A program made the position numbers and the translations under genes. A stretch of 8,713 bases of DNA, from the NCBI GenBank assembly GCA_023260815.1, contig JALQUE010000186.1, positions 1 to 8,713 of the forward strand, read 5' to 3'. Positions 5,271 through 8,713 of the stretch are shown piece by piece. Origin of the DNA: Roseovarius sp. (lineage in GTDB: Bacteria > Pseudomonadota > Alphaproteobacteria > Rhodobacterales > Rhodobacteraceae). The notes beneath the pieces are model-generated. The model searched no databases. It was not told the DNA's origin and saw only the letters and a program-made list of their open reading frames with translations. Within the stretch, counting starts at the first letter, position 1, and each line of letters opens with the position of its first letter.

Positions 5271-6953
5271 ATGGATTCCTCGAAAGCCCTTGCTGCGGCG
5301 CAACCCACCGGTATCGGTCCACGGCTGCAATCCGCATTGTCGCGCATGGGTGGCATCACATCCGACCCCGGCCTGCGCCGGGCAGCCCCTGCCATAGCGG
5401 CAACGCTCGCGGCTGGTCTGGGCATCATGGCCTACATGATGCTGGCGCCAAGCGACCGCAGCACGCTGCTTATGGGACTGACCGAACCGGAAAAAGCCGC
5501 AGCCCTGAGCCTTTTGAGCGGCGCCGGACTTCCTGCCCAACTGGATCCCGCATCCGGAGCCCTCACCGTACCGACCGCAGATTATCACCGGGCGCGCATG
5601 ATGCTGGCGGCAGAAGGTCTGCCCACTGGCGGGGCCGAGGGCATCTCGGTTCTCAACGACATGCCAATGGGAACAAGCCGCTCCGTCGAAGACGCCCGTC
5701 TGCGCCGGATGCAGGAAATGGATCTGGCCAGATCGATTTCATCCCTCGATCATGTGGAAAGCGCTCGTGTGCACCTTGCTTTGCCGGAACGCAGCGCCTT
5801 TATCCGTGAAACAGAACCCGCACGAGCGTCGGTGATGCTGACCTTGCGCCGCGGCGCGACACTGTCGACGGCGCAAATCGAAGCGATTGAAAGCCTTGTG
5901 GCGGCGGCAGTGCCGAACCTTCCGCGCGATGCGGTTTCGGTGGTCGATCAAGGCGGGCGGCTTCTGTCGACACAGGACAGCGATCCGCTTGCGGCCAGCA
6001 GCGACAAGCAGCTGCGCCATCGCCTCGAACTGGAAACTCACCTGCGCCGCAGGGTCGAAAGCCTGCTCACCCCGATCCTCGGCCCCGGAAACGTCGCGAT
6101 CGAAGTGACGCTCGACATGAGCTTCACCGAGTCCGAGATCATGCGCGAGGAATTCGATCCAGACAGCGTGGCCATTCGCAGCGAACAGCAAAGCCTGAAT
6201 GAAGCTGCCGATAAAACCGTCGGAGGGGTGCCCGGAGCGGTGGCAAACGCTCCGCCGCCAGAACCCCAAATGGCAGACGAGGCGCCTGCACCGGAGGAAA
6301 AGGATACCCTGACACGGTCCAGCACTGCCACGCGCAACTTCGAAATCAGCCGAACGGTCGAAACCCGCAGGCCGCAGGCTGCAACCGTCCACCGCCTGAA
6401 CGCGGCCATTCTGGTCCGCAGCAGCTTGGCACCTGCGGTACAAGGCGCAGAAGACGGCGGACAAGCCGCCACAGCACCCGATCTTGCGACAATCGAAGCC
6501 CTTGCCAAAAGCGCGCTTGGCTTCGACGCCGCGCGTGGCGATATCATCACGGTCTCACAAAGCCCCTTCGCAGAAGCCGCGCAGATTGCGCCTCCCGCAT
6601 GGCATGAAGCCGCATGGCTGCCAGATGCCGGGCGCGTTCTTTTGCAACTGGGCATTCTGGCCATCATCGCACATGCCATTCTGCGGCCCCTGTTGACCCA
6701 GCTTCTGACACCGACGGTGCAAGGTCCCGTCTCAGGCTTCCCATCCGACAGCATCGAGGTTGCCCCCGGCGAAAGCCTGGCCAAACTGCGGGCCCGCCTT
6801 GAAAACCTGCCGCCAGACGCCGAAGCGCTGGATGGTGGCCTAGCCTATAGCGAAAAAGTGGCCCTTCTGCGTGCCTTGGGCGACAAGGAAACCGTTCGTA
6901 TCGCATCGGTCCTGCAAGGCATGGTCGAAGCCGACGGAGCGACACAGAAATGA
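5271..6953 (+). CDS. fliF: Flagellar MS-ring protein FliF
   Basis: FliF forms the inner-membrane MS ring on which rotor and export gate assemble. The 560-residue product is of normal length and shows a first membrane segment at about 38-59 and the periplasmic ring-building motifs after it (for example GLPTGGAEG at 116-124 and SARVHLALPERSAF at 164-177). A second ring-building domain (about 245-300) is followed by a Pro/Glu-rich disordered stretch (about 318-345), the rest of the periplasmic region with LNAAILVR (376-383), and a second membrane segment at about 453-473. The cytoplasmic tail ends in a helix-rich FliG-binding region (about 524-556). AGGA at 5260-5263 precedes the ATG by 7 bases. 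The stop overlaps the fliG start (ATGA at 6950), matching the tight physical FliF-FliG association. Confidence 0.96.
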   Translation: MDSSKALAAAQPTGIGPRLQSALSRMGGITSDPGLRRAAPAIAATLAAGLGIMAYMMLAPSDRSTLLMGLTEPEKAAALSLLSGAGLPAQLDPASGALTVPTADYHRARMMLAAEGLPTGGAEGISVLNDMPMGTSRSVEDARLRRMQEMDLARSISSLDHVESARVHLALPERSAFIRETEPARASVMLTLRRGATLSTAQIEAIESLVAAAVPNLPRDAVSVVDQGGRLLSTQDSDPLAASSDKQLRHRLELETHLRRRVESLLTPILGPGNVAIEVTLDMSFTESEIMREEFDPDSVAIRSEQQSLNEAADKTVGGVPGAVANAPPPEPQMADEAPAPEEKDTLTRSSTATRNFEISRTVETRRPQAATVHRLNAAILVRSSLAPAVQGAEDGGQAATAPDLATIEALAKSALGFDAARGDIITVSQSPFAEAAQIAPPAWHEAAWLPDAGRVLLQLGILAIIAHAILRPLLTQLLTPTVQGPVSGFPSDSIEVAPGESLAKLRARLENLPPDAEALDGGLAYSEKVALLRALGDKETVRIASVLQGMVEADGATQK

Positions 6954-7972
6954 AAGCCCTGACCAAACAACCAAGTGATTTGCGCCCGGTCCAGAAAGCC
7001 GCGGTTCTGATGATGATCTTCGGCACGGGCACCGCAAGTTCGATCCTCAAGTCTCTGACGCCCGAAATCGTCCAGACACTCGCTCAGGAAATGTATGGCC
7101 TGCGCGACATAGATCACGCGACGATCAATGCGGTTCTGGACGAATTCTTTGAGCGGCTCGCCGAAGAGACGGAGATCGGTCACGGCACGAACAGCTATGT
7201 GCAGACCGTATTTCGGGACGCCCTTGGCGAGGACCGCGCGCAATCTGTGCTTAGTCGCATTTCCAATTCAGGGCTCGACAGACCGATCGAACTGCTGGAT
7301 TGGATGGACCCGAGTGCCATAGCGGAACTGATCACCGACGAGCATCCGCAGATCATGGCGCTTGTGATTGCCTCGCTGGAGCCCGCCCGCGCCGCCGATG
7401 TGCTGCGCCTGCTGCCGGACGACCTGCAGCCTGATATCATCGAGCGGATCGCGACGCTGAACACGGTCCAGCCCGATGCGCTGCACGAACTCGAACGGGT
7501 AATGAACCTCAAGTTCAAGGCAAACACGACCCTGCGCGCCTCGCAGATCGGTGGCGTAAAAACCGCCGCCCGCATTCTGAACAACGCAAAACGCCAGATG
7601 GAACAACGGGTGCTCAAGGACATTCGCAAGCACGACAAAGATCTCATGGAAGCCTTGCAGGACAACATGTTCGTGTTCGAAAATCTTGGCAATTCGGACG
7701 ACAGATCGCTCCAGACATTGCTTCGCGCGATCGAACCCGATCAGCTGGCACTGGCACTCAAAAATGTCGACGAGGAACTGCGCGACCGACTTCTGTCCTG
7801 TCTGTCGACGCGCGCTGCTGCCGCCATCATTGACGAACTTGAGGCACTTGGTCCGGTGCGTGTGGCCGCGGTTGAGCAGGCCCAGAAGCAGATCGTCATC
7901 ATCGCGCGCGAAATGGCGGATGCCGGAACGATCACGCTCGCGGGCCGCGGTGGCGAGGCAATGGTATCATGA
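6950..7972 (+). CDS. fliG: Flagellar motor switch protein FliG
   Basis: FliG is the rotor protein that binds FliF, carries the C ring and interacts with the stator MotA. The 340-residue product has the N-terminal FliF-binding domain (about 1-105), the middle domain with the EHPQ motif (131-134), the linker with GGVKTAARILN (201-211), and the C-terminal torque domain beginning at MFVFENL (240-246). The charged torque residues of E. coli FliG (K264, R281, D288, D289, R297) align with K271, R288, D295, E296 and R304, so all charges are kept, one as Glu instead of Asp. The start overlaps the fliF stop, with GGAG ten bases upstream. fliH overlaps the 3' end by 4 bases. A functional rotor protein is expected. 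Confidence 0.97.
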   Translation: MKALTKQPSDLRPVQKAAVLMMIFGTGTASSILKSLTPEIVQTLAQEMYGLRDIDHATINAVLDEFFERLAEETEIGHGTNSYVQTVFRDALGEDRAQSVLSRISNSGLDRPIELLDWMDPSAIAELITDEHPQIMALVIASLEPARAADVLRLLPDDLQPDIIERIATLNTVQPDALHELERVMNLKFKANTTLRASQIGGVKTAARILNNAKRQMEQRVLKDIRKHDKDLMEALQDNMFVFENLGNSDDRSLQTLLRAIEPDQLALALKNVDEELRDRLLSCLSTRAAAAIIDELEALGPVRVAAVEQAQKQIVIIAREMADAGTITLAGRGGEAMVS

Positions 7973-8703
7973 GTGCACCGACAACCATCTTCAACCCGGT
8001 TGGAAACGCTCGTCCCGCGCACGCTGCATTCCAAGCGGCAAGGCTACCTTTCGCCAGCCGCGATAACGGCGTGACATTCAACTCTCGCAGCGCGTTCGCT
8101 GTGGCGCCTGAACAACCCGATACGTCACAACCTGACGCGCCCGAAACGCCAGATGCCCCGGCCCCCGGCAGTGAACAGCCCCTGACACCCGACGCAATAT
8201 CGACAGGGTCCGTCCCGGCTGTTTCCTCCCCCGAGGAAACCGTCGATCAAGACACCTTGGCAAGTGCCCGCGCAGAAGCGTATGCCGCTGGCCTTGCCGC
8301 CGCACGCGCCGACGCGATGACAGAGCTGGAGACGGCACGCGACGTCTTTATCGCCGCCCACAGGGCCTTGGTATGTGCCCCCGAGCAGATAGAAGCGTTC
8401 AGCACGCAGGTCGAACAGGCAGTGATGCGGCTTGCCTCGGAACGGGCGGGGCTGGCGATCGACAGCACACCGGCGCCGTTTCTGCGCCGGATCGAACAGC
8501 TTGCAACCACGATTTCCGAGGCCACTTCGGACATGTCCGTGATGCTGAACCCCGCCGATCTCAACGCGATTGCGCCGCATCTTCAAGACAGCCAGTGCAG
8601 CGCCTTCCGCTTCCAAGCGGACCCTGGCTTGCAGCGTGGCGATGCACGACTGGCACAGCCCACGGTACTGCTGAGCGACATTCTTGGCGAGGACCGGAAA
8701 TGA
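7969..8703 (+). CDS. fliH: Flagellar export-apparatus protein FliH (divergent)
   Basis: FliH binds the export ATPase FliI, restrains its activity and tethers it to the C ring. The 244-residue product has a poorly conserved, Pro/Asp/Glu-rich N-terminal half (about 45-92) that is probably disordered. A small-residue helix (AEAYAAGLAAARADAMTEL, 102-120) follows, with the Ala/Gly four-residue periodicity typical of FliH. The C-terminal domain (about 125-244) carries the FliH/YscL signature IEQLATTISEATSDMSVMLNPADL and a late GDARL (224-228) resembling the conserved gD.RLe element. Identity is weaker than for its neighbours, but place in the operon after fliG and before the probable fliI supports it. 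Start overlaps the fliG stop (ATGA), and its stop overlaps the next start. Confidence 0.85.
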   Translation: MSAPTTIFNPVGNARPAHAAFQAARLPFASRDNGVTFNSRSAFAVAPEQPDTSQPDAPETPDAPAPGSEQPLTPDAISTGSVPAVSSPEETVDQDTLASARAEAYAAGLAAARADAMTELETARDVFIAAHRALVCAPEQIEAFSTQVEQAVMRLASERAGLAIDSTPAPFLRRIEQLATTISEATSDMSVMLNPADLNAIAPHLQDSQCSAFRFQADPGLQRGDARLAQPTVLLSDILGEDRK

Positions 8704-8713
8704 TCCCCATGAC
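8700..8713 (+). CDS. Start of the next flagellar gene, probably export ATPase FliI (partial)
   Basis: An ATG at 8700-8702 overlaps the fliH stop as ATGA and has GAGG at 8689-8692, seven bases upstream, so translation of a further gene is likely. Only four full codons (M-I-P-M) are visible, and a second in-frame ATG at 8709 is also possible. The identity fliI is inferred purely from the usual fliE-F-G-H-I order; nothing in the visible codons proves it. Confidence 0.5.

Noticed and set aside
4905..5588. A 227-residue minus-strand open frame across fliE and the start of fliF
   Set aside because: Antisense to recognisable fliE and fliF; composition is unlike a protein and no family motif is visible.
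1..8713. Search for CRISPR arrays, tRNA/rRNA genes, insertion sequences, toxin-antitoxin or phage-defence genes
   Set aside because: None seen; nearly all sequence is explained by chemotaxis and flagellar genes plus one regulatory region.

Overview
The window is a compact, GC-rich (about 60% by eye) stretch of alphaproteobacterial chromosome carrying two divergently transcribed motility operons. Gene content, codon use and architecture point to the Rhodobacterales (Rhodobacter/Roseobacter type). The most diagnostic points are a sigma-54 activator without a DNA-binding domain heading a fliE-F-G-H(-I) operon, as FleT does in the Rhodobacter sphaeroides fla1 system, and a CheA made only of P3-P4-P5, as in R. 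sphaeroides CheA4. Species cannot be told from sequence alone.

Minus strand, 3384 down to 1: an unrecognised 102-residue protein gene, a 75-bp gap holding an exact sigma-54 promoter match, then cheA (no phosphotransfer domain), cheR and cheB. The last three are joined by 4-nt ATGA overlaps, and cheB runs off the left edge with only its last few codons missing. These encode the receptor-signalling kinase core and the methylation/demethylation pair for adaptation. No cheW, cheY, receptor or separate HPt protein lies in the window.

Centre, 3385-3771: a 387-bp non-coding divergent promoter region. It holds a sigma-54-like -24/-12 element just before fleT, two copies of an 18-bp dyad GTGTCA-N6-YGACAC spaced 41 bp apart at enhancer distance, a near-palindrome at about -56, and a long imperfect hairpin with GGATTG repeats on the che side.

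Plus strand, 3772 to the right edge: fleT-like regulator, fliE (rod/MS-ring junction), fliF (MS ring), fliG (rotor/switch), fliH (export ATPase regulator) and the first codons of the next gene, probably fliI. Gaps are 11 and 30 bp, then three successive 4-nt overlaps, so this is a single operon building the flagellar base from the inner membrane outward.

Taken together, the window looks like a flagellar base operon and a chemotaxis operon wired to the same sigma-54 hierarchy. The most interesting points are the exact sigma-54 promoter in front of a CheA that cannot autophosphorylate on its own P1, the paired dyads as candidate enhancer sites, and the uncharacterised small protein that leads the che operon.
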